Shown here piece after piece: positions 41,377 to 53,460 of a stretch of DNA of 64,000 nt (positions are counted from its first letter, which is position 1; every line of letters begins with the position of its first letter). Position numbers and translations under genes: made by a program. Source of the DNA: Pseudooceanicola atlanticus. GTDB lineage: Bacteria > Pseudomonadota > Alphaproteobacteria > Rhodobacterales > Rhodobacteraceae. A model generated the notes under the pieces. That model did no database searches, was not told the DNA's origin, and saw only the letters and a program-made list of their open reading frames with translations. The DNA lies in assembly GCF_000768315.1 (NCBI RefSeq), contig NZ_AQQX01000002.1, forward strand, positions 496,001 to 560,000. The letters are read 5' to 3'.

Positions 41377-43404
41377 TCAGCGCAGTTCGATCGTGGCAGA
41401 GGCCGACCGCCCCGCCGCGTCGATCACCGACAATTCGGTAAAGCCCTGCCCCAGCCCGTCCAGCAGCACGCTGCGGTCCTGAACGCCGGTGCGCAGCGGC
41501 AGGCCATTGGCCATCCAGGTGAAAGGCGGCTTGCCCTCGCGCACCTTCGCAGGCACCGCCCCGGCCCGGGCCAGCACGGCGCCATCGGGCGGGAAGGCCA
41601 GTTTCGGCAGATCGGCCGGCGCGGCGAACCCGTCGCGGGGCCGGAACCGCTTCAACGGTTCGGGCAGCAGCGCGGCGTCGACCAGCAACGTCTCGGGCGG
41701 CGGCGGGGGCGGCGCATCGAGCGCAGGTTTCAGCCGCCCGAACGCCTCGAACAGCACAGGCGCGGCCAGATCGCCACCGAAGGCACCGGGCACCGGTGTG
41801 CCATCGGGCCGCCCCAGCCAGACCCCGATCACATGCGCCCCGTCATAGCCCACGGCCCAGGCGTCGCGGTGGCCATAGCTCGTCCCGGTCTTGTAGGACA
41901 GGTAGTTGACCGGCGCGCCCGGCGGCGGGTTCAGGCCCGCCAGCATATGCCCCACCTGCCAAGCAGAGGCGCGCGACATCAGCCGCCCCGACTGCTCCGC
42001 CTTCTCCATACGCCAGCGAAGGTTTTGCCCCTGTCCGTCATTGGCCAGCCCGGCATAGAGCTGCACGAGGTCATGCAGCGACATCCCCAGACCGCCAAGC
42101 GCGACGGCCAGCCCCGGCTTGCCCCCCGGCACCGACGGGTCGGCCCCGGACCGGCGCAGCGCGGCCATCAGGTTCTGCGGTCCGATCGCGTCGGTCAGTT
42201 GCACGGCAGGCAGGTTCAGCGACAGGCGCAGCGCATCGGCCACCCGGATCTCGCCCCGGAACATGCCATCGAAATTCTGCGGTGCGTAGCCGTCGAAATC
42301 CATCGGGCGGTCGTCGATCATGGTTTCCGGATGCGCCAGCCCGGCATCGAAGGCCAGCCCGTAGATCAACGGCTTCAGCGTCGATCCCGGTGACCGCAGC
42401 GCCCGCGTCATGTCGATGAAACCCTGCCGCCGCGTCGCGTCCTCCAGCCCCGCCGACCCGACCGAGGCCAGGATCTCTCCGCTGCGGTGATCGGCGACCA
42501 TCATTGCGATGGACAGCCGTTCGGAACGTCCCCGCAGCGTCGTCCGTGCCAGCGCCTCCAGCGAAGCCTGAAGGGTGGCGTCCAGGGTCAGGCTTTGCAC
42601 CGGGACATCCGGTGCCTCCGCCAGGGCGCGGTCGGTCATGTGCGGGGCCAGCGCCGGAAACGGGCGGCGTTCGCGCGGCGCGGTGTCGGTCTTGGCGGCG
42701 GCGACCTCGTCTTCCGGCAACACGTCATAGTTCGTCATGCGGTCCAGCACCCGGTCGCGGGCGCGGATGGCGGCCAGCGGGTCACGGTCCGGACGGCGCG
42801 CCTCGGGCGATTGCGGCAAGGCCACCAGCAACGCGGCCTCCGCCGGTGTCAGGCGGCGCGGTTCCTTGCCGAAATAGCCCAGCGTCGCCGCGCGGATGCC
42901 CTCGAGGTTGCCGCCCATCGGCGCGAGCGTCAGGTAAAGCGTCAGGATCTGCTGCTTGCTGATCTGCCGCTCCAGCGCCAGGGCCAGGCGGATCTGTCGA
43001 AGCTTGCCCGCCCAGGCGCCGGTGCCGCTGTCCTCGAGCAGTCGCGCAACCTGCATCGTCAGGGTCGACCCGCCCGAAACGATCTTACCGGCCCGCGCCG
43101 ATTGCCAGGCCGCACGCAGCATCGCGACCGGGTCGACACCGGCATGGCGATGGAACCGCTTGTCCTCGAAGGCCAGAAGCATCCGGATGTACGCGGGGTC
43201 GACATCCTCTGGCGACACGCCGAGACGCCAGCGACCATCCGCTACCGTATAGACCCGCAGCAGCGCCCCGTCCCGGTCCTGCACCTCGGCCGAGGTGTCC
43301 AGCAGAAGCGGCGGAATCTCCGTCGCGTCCACCCAGGCGTCCAGCCGGTCGCGGCCAAAGGCCCCGGCCCACAGGGCCAGGACAAGGATCAGCAGCCAGC
43401 GCAT
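41377..43404 (-). CDS. pbpC: Penicillin-binding protein 1C
   Basis: A 675-residue bifunctional peptidoglycan synthase anchored by an N-terminal helix (MRWLLILVLALWAGAF). The glycosyltransferase domain (about 50-220) has the catalytic Glu in LLAFEDKRFHRHAGVDP. The transpeptidase domain has SxxK in SPGSTLKPLIY, SxN in RLSLNLPAV and KTG in SYKTGTSYGHRDAW. The C-terminal 90 residues are the BiPBP_C domain special to PBP1C. It starts in a TGATG overlap with the alpha-2-macroglobulin gene, the pairing also found in E. coli. Confidence 0.95.
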   Translation of the reverse strand: MRWLLILVLALWAGAFGRDRLDAWVDATEIPPLLLDTSAEVQDRDGALLRVYTVADGRWRLGVSPEDVDPAYIRMLLAFEDKRFHRHAGVDPVAMLRAAWQSARAGKIVSGGSTLTMQVARLLEDSGTGAWAGKLRQIRLALALERQISKQQILTLYLTLAPMGGNLEGIRAATLGYFGKEPRRLTPAEAALLVALPQSPEARRPDRDPLAAIRARDRVLDRMTNYDVLPEDEVAAAKTDTAPRERRPFPALAPHMTDRALAEAPDVPVQSLTLDATLQASLEALARTTLRGRSERLSIAMMVADHRSGEILASVGSAGLEDATRRQGFIDMTRALRSPGSTLKPLIYGLAFDAGLAHPETMIDDRPMDFDGYAPQNFDGMFRGEIRVADALRLSLNLPAVQLTDAIGPQNLMAALRRSGADPSVPGGKPGLAVALGGLGMSLHDLVQLYAGLANDGQGQNLRWRMEKAEQSGRLMSRASAWQVGHMLAGLNPPPGAPVNYLSYKTGTSYGHRDAWAVGYDGAHVIGVWLGRPDGTPVPGAFGGDLAAPVLFEAFGRLKPALDAPPPPPPETLLVDAALLPEPLKRFRPRDGFAAPADLPKLAFPPDGAVLARAGAVPAKVREGKPPFTWMANGLPLRTGVQDRSVLLDGLGQGFTELSVIDAAGRSASATIELR

Positions 43405-46400
43405 CACTCGGTGACCGTCACCTGACCGGCGGCGGTGCGGGCGCGGTAGCGGGGGCGATACATGTCCTCGACCGTCGCCGCCGGGTGGTGATAGCTGCCC
43501 GGAGAGATCGCGCGCACGATATAGGCCAGGCGGAACGGGTTGTCGGACCGCCAGTCGATCGCCGCCAGGAACCGTTCCGTGCGGAATTCGCTATGTTCCG
43601 GATTGCGGGTCTCCAGCCAGTCCAACCCCTTGATGTCGCCCGACTGGATCAGGTTGGGATTGTCGATCTCGAACCCCGCCGGCAGCGGGTCGTCCACCAT
43701 CAGCCGCGCGCCCGTCTTCTCGAAGGGTTGCACGGTCAGGACGGTCACCAACCGGGTGCCGCGCGCCACGCTGTCCGGCGACACGGCCTCGCCCTCCATC
43801 GTGTAATAGGCGCGTTCGATCGAATAGCCGTAGCCGCCCGCATCGGCCGGGGTGGCGGGCACGCCGATCGTCGTCAGGGTCACGTCGGTGACTGCGTCGC
43901 CCTCGTTACGGATCGCCATCGGGGTCAGCGTCTCGGCCTCCATCGCGCGCACGAAGGGGCCTTCGACCGTTTCGCCGTTCAGCGACAGGCCGGCAATCGA
44001 CGGATCGTCGATCAGGGCCTTGGCCGCCAACAGGGTCCAGGCGCTTTCCTGGGTCGACATCGGCCCGTCCTGCGCGCCGACCTGCGACGCCAGCAGGGTC
44101 CGGTCCACGGCGTTCGACCCGCTTTCCACCGCCAGCGACAGCACGCCCGCCGCATCGCGCAGCTGCGTACCGTAATCGGCGCGGAAGACCTGCGCCTCGG
44201 TCGCCTCACGGTCGGCCTTCAGCTTGCGGCCCGCGATGGCGAACATCGCGTCGGCGCGCGTCTGGTCCCCATAGAGCGCCAGCGCCGCGCCCAGCTGCGC
44301 CGCCGCCAGCGGGGTCGCGAAATCCTCGCCCTTGGCATCGGCATAGTAGCGCAGATCGCCCATATTGGCCGCCCCTTCGCGCGCCAGAACCATCAGCGCA
44401 TAGGCTACGTCCTCGCCGCCATTGTTGGTCTCGGCGTCGAAATCGGGGGCATAGTTGATACGGTTGCGCAGGTTGTCGACCGCCATGCGGAAGGCCAGCG
44501 GGTTCACCTCGTGACCCTCAGCCCGTGCACGGGACAGGAAGTCGGTTACGTAGGCGTCCAGCCAGAAATCCCCCGACGATGCGCGCCACAGCCCGAACGC
44601 CCCGTTGGAGCTTTGTCGGGTCAGCACGCGGTCCACCGCCTGGGCGATGCGGGTGTCGATCTGCTGCGGCGTCGCGATGCCCATGGCCTGCGCCACGGAG
44701 GACAGGTATAGCAGCGGCATCGCCTTGGAGGTCACCTGTTCGGTGCAGCCATAGGGATACCGGTTCAGCGTCGCCAGCAGCGCCGGCGCATCGACGCGTG
44801 CGAGCGGCCCGGCCGACACGATGGCCTGCCCGGTGCCCGGCACGAAATCGGCAAAGACGTTCTGGTCCAGCGTGAAGGTATCCCCTGCCGCCAGCGAGAA
44901 CCGCTGCGTGACCGAGATCGCGGGATCGTTGACCCGCACCGGCATGTTCAGCGTCTTGGTCAGCTGCCGCCCATCCGGCGTGGTCAGCGCGACCGTCACC
45001 GTATGGTCGCCCACCTGATCCGCCGCCAGAGGCAGGCGGAAAGTCTGGGTCTGCTTCTCGCCCAGGTCGAAGCCCGAAGGCACATTGCCCGTCAGCTGCA
45101 CACCCTGCGCGGTGACGTCCAGCCCCATCCGGCCCGTCGGCCCGGTGGCATGCACGATCTCCAGCAGCATCGAAGACGTATCGCCCGGTTGCAGGAACCG
45201 CGGCAGCGTCGCCGTGACCACGACCGGGTCGCGCACCAGCACCTCCGCATCTGCGGCACCGACACCGGTCTCGCTCCAGGCGACGGCCATCAGTTTCACG
45301 GTGCCGTTGAATTCGGGCAGGTCAAAGGACAGCTCGGCGCGGCCATCGGCACCCACCGTGACGGGACCGGTGAAATAGGCCACCAGTTCCTCGGTCGGCG
45401 GCGGGCTTTCCAGCCGGGCAGAGCTTCCGGCATCGCCACCGGAACGCACCACGCCCATGGCGCCCTGCGTGCTGTCGATGAGGCGGCCGTAGAGGTCACG
45501 GATATCCATGCCCAGTCGGCGCTGGCCAAAGTAATGGCCCTCGGGATCCGGCGTTTCGAACCGGGTGAGGTTGAGGATCCCGACATCCACCGCCGCGACG
45601 GTGACATAGGCGGTATCGCCCGCGCGCACGCCTTCGACGACGACGCTGGCGGTCAGCGGCCCGCGCGGATCGGCCTCCTCGGGGGCGTCAAAGGACACGT
45701 CCAGCGCCTTCTCGCCGGGATCGACCTTGGCATAGCTCAGCCCCAGGGACCGGGCGGGCATCTGCCCCGCCGGTTCGTCCATGGCCCGGATGACCGAGGC
45801 GGTGACATAGGCCCCCGCGCCCCAATCCGCGGTCACGGGCAGGTCGATCAGGTTCTCGCCCTCCTGCACCTCGACCGCCTTCATGTCGATCAGGCGGTTG
45901 GACATCACCGTGACCAGCGCCGTGCCCGCATAGCGCGGCACGATGCGCAGCTGCGCGGTGTCGCCCTCGGCATAGCCGTCCTTGTCCAGCGACAGGTCCA
46001 GCATATCGGGGGTCGAGGACGCATCCGCCGGTGCATACCAGCCCGAATGGAAGGTCAGGTCGCTGGCCAGGTAATCGCCGTCCAGACGCTCCACCACGAT
46101 TTCATAGCGGCCCCAATCCGTCGGGGCCGTGACCTCGACCGGGGCATCGCCCAGCGTGGCGCGGCCCGTCGCGACCTCGGTCCGGGTCGTGTAGGGTTCC
46201 CAGTTCCAATTGCCGTATTGCTGGTACCATTGATATCGTGTGCGGACCCGGTTGACCGTCCACTGGACCTCCATCGCCTCGGCCTCCAGCGCGGAGTTCA
46301 GGGCGATCAGGTCGAACGCCGCCATGGCGCCTTCGCTCACGGCCTCATCGAACAGCGGTTTGATCCCGATGGCCGGGCCGTCCGGTCCGATGACCCGTTG

Positions 46401-48842
46401 GATCGACCGTTCGACCGGCCGCCCGGAGCCTTCCTGCACCCGTACATTGGCCCGCAGCGCGAACGGCATGCCGCGATTGTCGTCAGGGAAGGGCGGCTCC
46501 AGCGCCAGCGTCGCCGCGCCCTGCGCATCCGTGCGCCCGCTCAACGTGTCAGAGATGGCGTAGCGGCTGTCGGCCTCGCGCCCGAACGTATAGCCCGGAT
46601 GACTGTCCAGCTGCCGCGTCGTGCTAAGGCGGATCTCGCCCGAAATCCGCAGATCGGCCCCCGGCGCGCCAAACAGGTAATCCGCCTGAACCCCGAGCGT
46701 CGGCAGAGCCGAAGCTTGCAACGGGCCCTCGGGCAGGTCGAGCGCCACGTCGATGCGTTCCGGCAGGAAATCCTCGACCAGGACGGTGGTCTGGGCCAGG
46801 GCCGGCGCGTCCACGTCGGCCTTGATCTCGATCCGCCAGGACCCGCGCGGCGCGGTCGATCCGACGGGCATCTGGAACACGTGCCCCCCAGCCGCATCGC
46901 GGGTCGAGGTCATGCGCGCATATTCCACCCCGTCCGGGCGGGTCAGGATCGCCGTGATCGGCAAGCCGTCGATGGCCGCGGCGACATTGTCCCGCGCCAG
47001 CGCGGTGACGTTGATCGTTTCACCGGCGCGATAGGCCCCGCGATCGGTGGTCAGGAAGACATCGACCGGCGGCGCGGGCTCCCGCCCCTCGACACCACGG
47101 TCGGACAGGTCGAAGGCCGGATCGGTCAGCGACAGAAACGCCAGGTCATCCCCCGATCGCGCCAGCACCATCGCCGGGGCCGCCCCGCCCGTGCCACGGG
47201 TCAGGCCGGCCTCGAACAGGCCATAGCCCTCGGCATCGGTGGTGATCGTGCCCAATTCGCGGTTGGCGCGGCTCAGCAGGGTCAGCTCGACCCCGTCACG
47301 CGGCTGCGCATCGCCAAGGCCACGCAGGAAGACATGCAGCCCGTCGCTGCCCTGCATCGTGGTCAGGCCCAGATCGGTCAGGATGAACCATTGAAAGGCC
47401 GCCTCCGCATCGTCGTTCCCGGGTTCTTCGGCGGACAGGACATAGGCGCCCGGCTCCAGCCCGGCCAGAACGTCACCCATCGGCAGGCGGGTGGTCATGT
47501 CGCGGTTCAGCTCGTTCTGGGTATCGGCCTCGCCCTCCCAGACCTTTTCGGCCACTTCGCCGGTGAAATCGCGCAGCTCCCAGCGTTGCAGGCGCTGACC
47601 GAAGTAATCCTGCTGGACCGAGCGCAGCAGGTTGCGGTCGATCACGCGATAAAGCTGCATCTCGACCCGGTCCAGGTTCACCGTCTCGATCGGCAGCGCG
47701 GCACTGCCCGACGAGGGCAGCACATAGGCCCGGCCGGGGAAGGTGACCGACGGTTCACGGTCGCGGATATAGAACCGCAGCGGCACGTCCTTGACCAGCT
47801 TTTCACCCGACAGCGCGGGCATCCCTTCGCGGAAGGTCACGGTGTAGCGTTCGCCGTGATTGCCGCCGCGCACGCAGATCTGGTTGCCGCTGGCCTCCAC
47901 GGCCATGGATTGATCGGGCAGGCGCACGTAATCGGCGTAATCCACACCGACCTTGACCAGTCGTTCCGAGAACTCGGCACAGATCTGCGGATCGGCGAGG
48001 TTGCTTTCGACGCGATGTTCGGTGATGCGGAAGCCGAACTTGCCGATCGCATCGTCCAGCGCGGCGGTGATGTCCTCGCGCGGCTGGATGCTTTCGGCCA
48101 GGCGCAGCGTCGGGATCATGTCCCGCCCGCGACGGTTCAGCAGCAGCGCATCGGCCATCACGGTCAGCGCATTGACCCGCACCGCGTCACTGTCGGCCCG
48201 CAGGTAGGCGTTGATCGCCGCCGCCAGCGACCGGTCCGTATAACGCGAGCGGTTGTTGCCCGCATCGGGCGCATGGTCATGCAGAAGGCGGGCATATTCC
48301 GCCCATTGATCGGCGGCGTCGGACTTGGCCACCGCCCCGCCCATCCAGCGCATCGCGTTCAGCAGGTCGCCATCGGTGCGGCGCTGCTGCGAGGCGGCGA
48401 CCATGGCCGACACGGTGAATTGCCCGCCGGGGTGATACCAGCCCACCTGCCGCGCCAGATCGCGCGCGTCGCGCATCGCGCCGCTGCCCAGGAATGCGAT
48501 CTCGGCCGCACGGGTTTCGGCCAGGGCCATCGCCTCGGGCGTCATGCGCACCACGCGGGCCGATTGCGCACCGTCGAATTCCTCTTCTGCCGTCACCTCG
48601 CTCTTCGGGAAACAAGACTTGTTGTTCTGGTTGAAGGTGAAGGCAATGCAGGCATCCTGCGCCTCGCAGGCCTGTCGGCAGGCCTCGAACGTGGTGTCGA
48701 ACAATTGCGACAGATCGGTCCCGACAAAGTCTCGATCCCCCGACACGACCACCCGTTTCTCGGGCACCGGCGCATCCTGCGCCTGGGCGAACGGGGCGGC
48801 AAAGATCAGGGCGGCGGCAATCACCTTGAGCAAGCGGGACAT
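43404..48842 (-). CDS. Bacterial alpha-2-macroglobulin with PAN domain and thioester
   Basis: An 1812-residue periplasmic protease trap (YfhM/ECAM type). Signal peptide is MSRLLKVIAAALIFAAPFAQA; there is no lipobox. Residues about 30-80 form a PAN/Apple-like domain with four cysteines (FEACRQACEAQDACIAFTF, then KSCFPKSE), which is not in E. coli YfhM. MG and CUB-type beta domains follow. The thioester motif YPYGCTEQ has Cys1366 and Gln1369, so covalent trapping should work. A helical TED domain and a receptor-binding-like C-terminus complete it. GAGGAG is 7 nt before the ATG at 48842. Coupled to pbpC; the pair is thought to guard and repair the wall when outside proteases enter. Confidence 0.93.
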   Translation of the reverse strand: MSRLLKVIAAALIFAAPFAQAQDAPVPEKRVVVSGDRDFVGTDLSQLFDTTFEACRQACEAQDACIAFTFNQNNKSCFPKSEVTAEEEFDGAQSARVVRMTPEAMALAETRAAEIAFLGSGAMRDARDLARQVGWYHPGGQFTVSAMVAASQQRRTDGDLLNAMRWMGGAVAKSDAADQWAEYARLLHDHAPDAGNNRSRYTDRSLAAAINAYLRADSDAVRVNALTVMADALLLNRRGRDMIPTLRLAESIQPREDITAALDDAIGKFGFRITEHRVESNLADPQICAEFSERLVKVGVDYADYVRLPDQSMAVEASGNQICVRGGNHGERYTVTFREGMPALSGEKLVKDVPLRFYIRDREPSVTFPGRAYVLPSSGSAALPIETVNLDRVEMQLYRVIDRNLLRSVQQDYFGQRLQRWELRDFTGEVAEKVWEGEADTQNELNRDMTTRLPMGDVLAGLEPGAYVLSAEEPGNDDAEAAFQWFILTDLGLTTMQGSDGLHVFLRGLGDAQPRDGVELTLLSRANRELGTITTDAEGYGLFEAGLTRGTGGAAPAMVLARSGDDLAFLSLTDPAFDLSDRGVEGREPAPPVDVFLTTDRGAYRAGETINVTALARDNVAAAIDGLPITAILTRPDGVEYARMTSTRDAAGGHVFQMPVGSTAPRGSWRIEIKADVDAPALAQTTVLVEDFLPERIDVALDLPEGPLQASALPTLGVQADYLFGAPGADLRISGEIRLSTTRQLDSHPGYTFGREADSRYAISDTLSGRTDAQGAATLALEPPFPDDNRGMPFALRANVRVQEGSGRPVERSIQRVIGPDGPAIGIKPLFDEAVSEGAMAAFDLIALNSALEAEAMEVQWTVNRVRTRYQWYQQYGNWNWEPYTTRTEVATGRATLGDAPVEVTAPTDWGRYEIVVERLDGDYLASDLTFHSGWYAPADASSTPDMLDLSLDKDGYAEGDTAQLRIVPRYAGTALVTVMSNRLIDMKAVEVQEGENLIDLPVTADWGAGAYVTASVIRAMDEPAGQMPARSLGLSYAKVDPGEKALDVSFDAPEEADPRGPLTASVVVEGVRAGDTAYVTVAAVDVGILNLTRFETPDPEGHYFGQRRLGMDIRDLYGRLIDSTQGAMGVVRSGGDAGSSARLESPPPTEELVAYFTGPVTVGADGRAELSFDLPEFNGTVKLMAVAWSETGVGAADAEVLVRDPVVVTATLPRFLQPGDTSSMLLEIVHATGPTGRMGLDVTAQGVQLTGNVPSGFDLGEKQTQTFRLPLAADQVGDHTVTVALTTPDGRQLTKTLNMPVRVNDPAISVTQRFSLAAGDTFTLDQNVFADFVPGTGQAIVSAGPLARVDAPALLATLNRYPYGCTEQVTSKAMPLLYLSSVAQAMGIATPQQIDTRIAQAVDRVLTRQSSNGAFGLWRASSGDFWLDAYVTDFLSRARAEGHEVNPLAFRMAVDNLRNRINYAPDFDAETNNGGEDVAYALMVLAREGAANMGDLRYYADAKGEDFATPLAAAQLGAALALYGDQTRADAMFAIAGRKLKADREATEAQVFRADYGTQLRDAAGVLSLAVESGSNAVDRTLLASQVGAQDGPMSTQESAWTLLAAKALIDDPSIAGLSLNGETVEGPFVRAMEAETLTPMAIRNEGDAVTDVTLTTIGVPATPADAGGYGYSIERAYYTMEGEAVSPDSVARGTRLVTVLTVQPFEKTGARLMVDDPLPAGFEIDNPNLIQSGDIKGLDWLETRNPEHSEFRTERFLAAIDWRSDNPFRLAYIVRAISPGSYHHPAATVEDMYRPRYRARTAAGQVTVTE

Positions 48843-48993
48843 GAATTTCTCCTCGATGAATGCAGTCAAACTGCCATGCCCCGCCGAAAGCTGACAAGGA
48901 TTCGCCTCCCCGCAGGGCAAACCTAAACGGATTATTCACCAACATGGCCGAGTGTCCGGTGAGGCGCGAAGCGCAGCGAACGGAGAATCTGGC

Positions 48994-51189
<2,196 letters not shown>

Positions 51190-51282
51190 AAACCGCCGAA
51201 CGCCAATGGCTTCAGCAATTCTCTGCGAGCGGGCAACGGTTCACCTTTCGATTTCGCAACAATCGGGGTAAGATCGGAAACA

Positions 51283-52848
51283 ATGAAAAGCATTGATAAA
51301 AGGCCGGCAGTCCTCATGCGCTCGTTTCTTTCAGTGACCTTCGCGTCGCTCACCGTCTTGTCCACGGCCGCGTCCGTCGTGGCAGAACCGGTGGCCCGCT
51401 CGCTCCGCCCGCTGGCGCGTCCCGCCGCGTTGCAGACGGCGACGCCCGTCGCGGTCACCCCTGTCTCCAACAGCTCGACCACGCAATCCGGTGCCACACA
51501 ATCCGGCGACAGGGCCATCGCGGCCTCCATCGCCGGACAGGTCATGGCCCAGCTGGGCACCAAGCCCGCAACCCAGGCGGAACAGCCCGCGACCCGTGCG
51601 GCCTCCGGCGCCAAGGTGATCCGCGTCGCCGCCCGCACCAGCCTGCGGCCCCGCGTCCGGCCCGAAGGGTTGCTGGCCACGTCGCAATCCACCTCGCAAT
51701 CCTCTGCAGAGGTCATCCAGGCCTCGAACCCCGCGGGCTTCCGCAACTGGGTCTCCGGGTTCCGCAACCGCGCGCTGGCCAAGGGCGTCAGCGCCCAGGT
51801 CTTCGACCGGACCTTCGCCCGCGTCCGCTACCTGCCCGAGGTCATCAAGCTCGACCGTCGGCAGTCCGAATTCACCAAGTCGACCGGCGAATACCTGGAA
51901 AGCGCGGTGTCGGCGACCCGCGTCACCAATGGCCGCAAGGAGGCGCGCCAGCACGGCCGCACCCTCAACGCGATCGAGGCGCATTACGGCGTCGACAAGA
52001 ACGTCGTCGCGGCGATCTGGGGCATGGAAAGCGCCTATGGCTCCTACCGGGGCAAGACGCATATCCCCTCGGCCCTCGCAACGCTGGCCTATGACGGCCG
52101 CCGCGGGTCCTTCTTCGAGGCGCAGCTGGTCGAGGTGCTGAAGATCCTCCAGCGTGGCGATACCACGTCGGAAAACATGCTGGGCAGCTGGGCCGGGGCC
52201 ATGGGGCACACCCAGTTCATCCCGACCTCCTACCAGGCCTACGCGGTCGATTTCACCGGCGATGGCCGCCGCGACATCTGGTCGGACGACCCGACCGACG
52301 CGCTGGCCTCCACCGCCGCCTATCTCAACCGCATGGGCTGGGTCCGGGGCATGCCTTGGGGGGCCGAGGTGACGCTGCCCGCCGGGTTCAACTTCACCCT
52401 CGCCTCCGGTCCGCGCAAGATGCCGTCGGAATGGGCGCGGCTGGGCGTGGTGCCTGCGCGGGGTGGATCGATCCCCGATTACGGCTCTGCCCGGCTGCTG
52501 CTGCCCGCCGGGGCCAAGGGCGCGGCCTTCCTGGTGTTCAAGAACTTCGACGTGATCAAGCGCTACAACAACTCCGACGCCTATGCGATCGGGGTCGGCC
52601 ACCTGGGTGACCGGATCAGCGGCGACGGGCCGCTGCGCGGCTCCTGGCCCAAGGGCGAACGCGCGCTGAAACGCGCCGAACGGCAGGAGCTTCAGACCCG
52701 CCTGACCCGCGCCGGATTTTCGACCGGCGGCGTCGACGGCAAGATCGGCCCCAACACCGTGGCCGCGATCCGAGGCTACCAGCGCGCCGTCGGGATGGAA
52801 CCGGACGGCCACCCCTCCGTCGCCCTGCTGACCCGCCTGCGGCGGTAG
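51283..52848 (+). CDS. Lytic murein transglycosylase (MltB family) with peptidoglycan-binding domain
   Basis: A 521-residue periplasmic enzyme that cuts peptidoglycan strands to 1,6-anhydro ends. Signal peptide lies in the first 34 residues (SFLSVTFASLTVLSTAASVVA); ATG 51316 is an alternative start. Residues 35-145 are a low-complexity Ala/Thr/Gln linker. The MltB-type catalytic domain has Glu in AAIWGMESAYGSYRG, then SALATLAYDGRRGSFF and AMGHTQFIPTSYQ. A C-terminal peptidoglycan-binding domain (about 462-521) has LQTRLTRAGFSTGGVDGKIG. Transcribed in the same direction as the histidine kinase, 93 nt after it. Confidence 0.92.
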   Translation: MKSIDKRPAVLMRSFLSVTFASLTVLSTAASVVAEPVARSLRPLARPAALQTATPVAVTPVSNSSTTQSGATQSGDRAIAASIAGQVMAQLGTKPATQAEQPATRAASGAKVIRVAARTSLRPRVRPEGLLATSQSTSQSSAEVIQASNPAGFRNWVSGFRNRALAKGVSAQVFDRTFARVRYLPEVIKLDRRQSEFTKSTGEYLESAVSATRVTNGRKEARQHGRTLNAIEAHYGVDKNVVAAIWGMESAYGSYRGKTHIPSALATLAYDGRRGSFFEAQLVEVLKILQRGDTTSENMLGSWAGAMGHTQFIPTSYQAYAVDFTGDGRRDIWSDDPTDALASTAAYLNRMGWVRGMPWGAEVTLPAGFNFTLASGPRKMPSEWARLGVVPARGGSIPDYGSARLLLPAGAKGAAFLVFKNFDVIKRYNNSDAYAIGVGHLGDRISGDGPLRGSWPKGERALKRAERQELQTRLTRAGFSTGGVDGKIGPNTVAAIRGYQRAVGMEPDGHPSVALLTRLRR

Positions 52849-52874
52849 ATTCAGACCCTGTTTCAGGGGAATTT
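52848..52874 (+). repeat. CAGACCCTG..TTCAGGGGAATT motif (interspersed motif, copy c)
   Basis: GATTCAGACCCTGTTTCAGG followed by GGAATTT, starting on the last base of the transglycosylase stop codon. It resembles the motifs at 14035, 14154, 53436, 56478 and 56662. Confidence 0.5.
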
Positions 52875-53451
52875 GGCCCGGCGGACACAGGTTCGCCGGG
52901 TCTTTTCATTGGTCATTCGGGTAGTAGCAGGGGGAGTTTGCCGGAGCATTTCATGCGCCTCGCGCCGAACGCGCTGCCTCGCAGGGAAGCGCGACAATCG
53001 AGCCGCTCCTTCCGCCTCTGTCAAAGCATCGTGCCGCGTCTTGCGAGCGCCGTTTCACCGGCTGGTACTCGAATTTGGGCCGTCCTCTCTTTGCCCTGTC
53101 GCATCTCATATCTCGGCTCAGAGCTTATGCTTTAAACCAGCCGATGCGACGGCCCGAGCCGTGCGCGCGCCGTCCCGCGGGGTGGCGCTCCGACCGCCCC
53201 GCTAACGCGCTTTCATGGTGCAATCTGCATCTTCGCTCTAGGCTAACATCGAACGTCAACATAGCGCCGCCCCGTGGGGGCGGCATCGTCCATTGTCCTC
53301 GGACCAATGGCGGACAATGAACGATCGCTCGCACGGCGCCTGCGGCTTGATTCCGTGCGGGGGATAAAGCGGAAGCCTCGCCCAACGTGGGGCAGGACGC
53401 ATTGGCCACGATCCGTGTACCGGGTCCGTATCGATCCTCGAAAAACAGACC
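52849..53451. other. 603-base gap with inverted repeats, no supported gene
   Basis: No ORF here has a ribosome site, a recognisable protein or a typical codon pattern. It holds interspersed motif c at the left and motif d at the right. Between them are a perfect hairpin GCCGCCCC-GTG-GGGGCGGC (53266-53284) and, directly after it, a nested pair: CCATTGTCC against GGACCAATGG, and CATTGTCC against GGACAATG (53290-53320). Base composition is less even than in neighbouring genes. It could be decayed DNA, including the missing end of dnaE2, or an untranslated RNA. Confidence 0.5.
53266..53284. repeat. Perfect GC-rich hairpin in the gene-free region
   Basis: GCCGCCCC-GTG-GGGGCGGC, 8-base arms and 3-base loop; two further interleaved inverted repeats follow at 53290-53320. 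Confidence 0.6.
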
Positions 53452-53460
53452 CTAAACCGG
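53436..53460 (+). repeat. CCTCGAAAAACAGACCCTAA motif (copy d), contains the dnaE2 stop codon
   Basis: CCTCGAAAAACAGACCCTAA followed by ACCGG. The bases CTA at 53452-53454 are the TAG stop of dnaE2 on the other strand. The first 20 bases recur with one base fewer at 56662-56680 on the far side of dnaE2, in the same orientation. Confidence 0.6.

Noticed and set aside
45003-48926. 1307-codon open frame on the plus strand opposite the alpha-2-macroglobulin gene
   Set aside because: Shadow frame rich in Arg, Gln and His; the opposite strand has signal peptide, PAN and thioester motifs.
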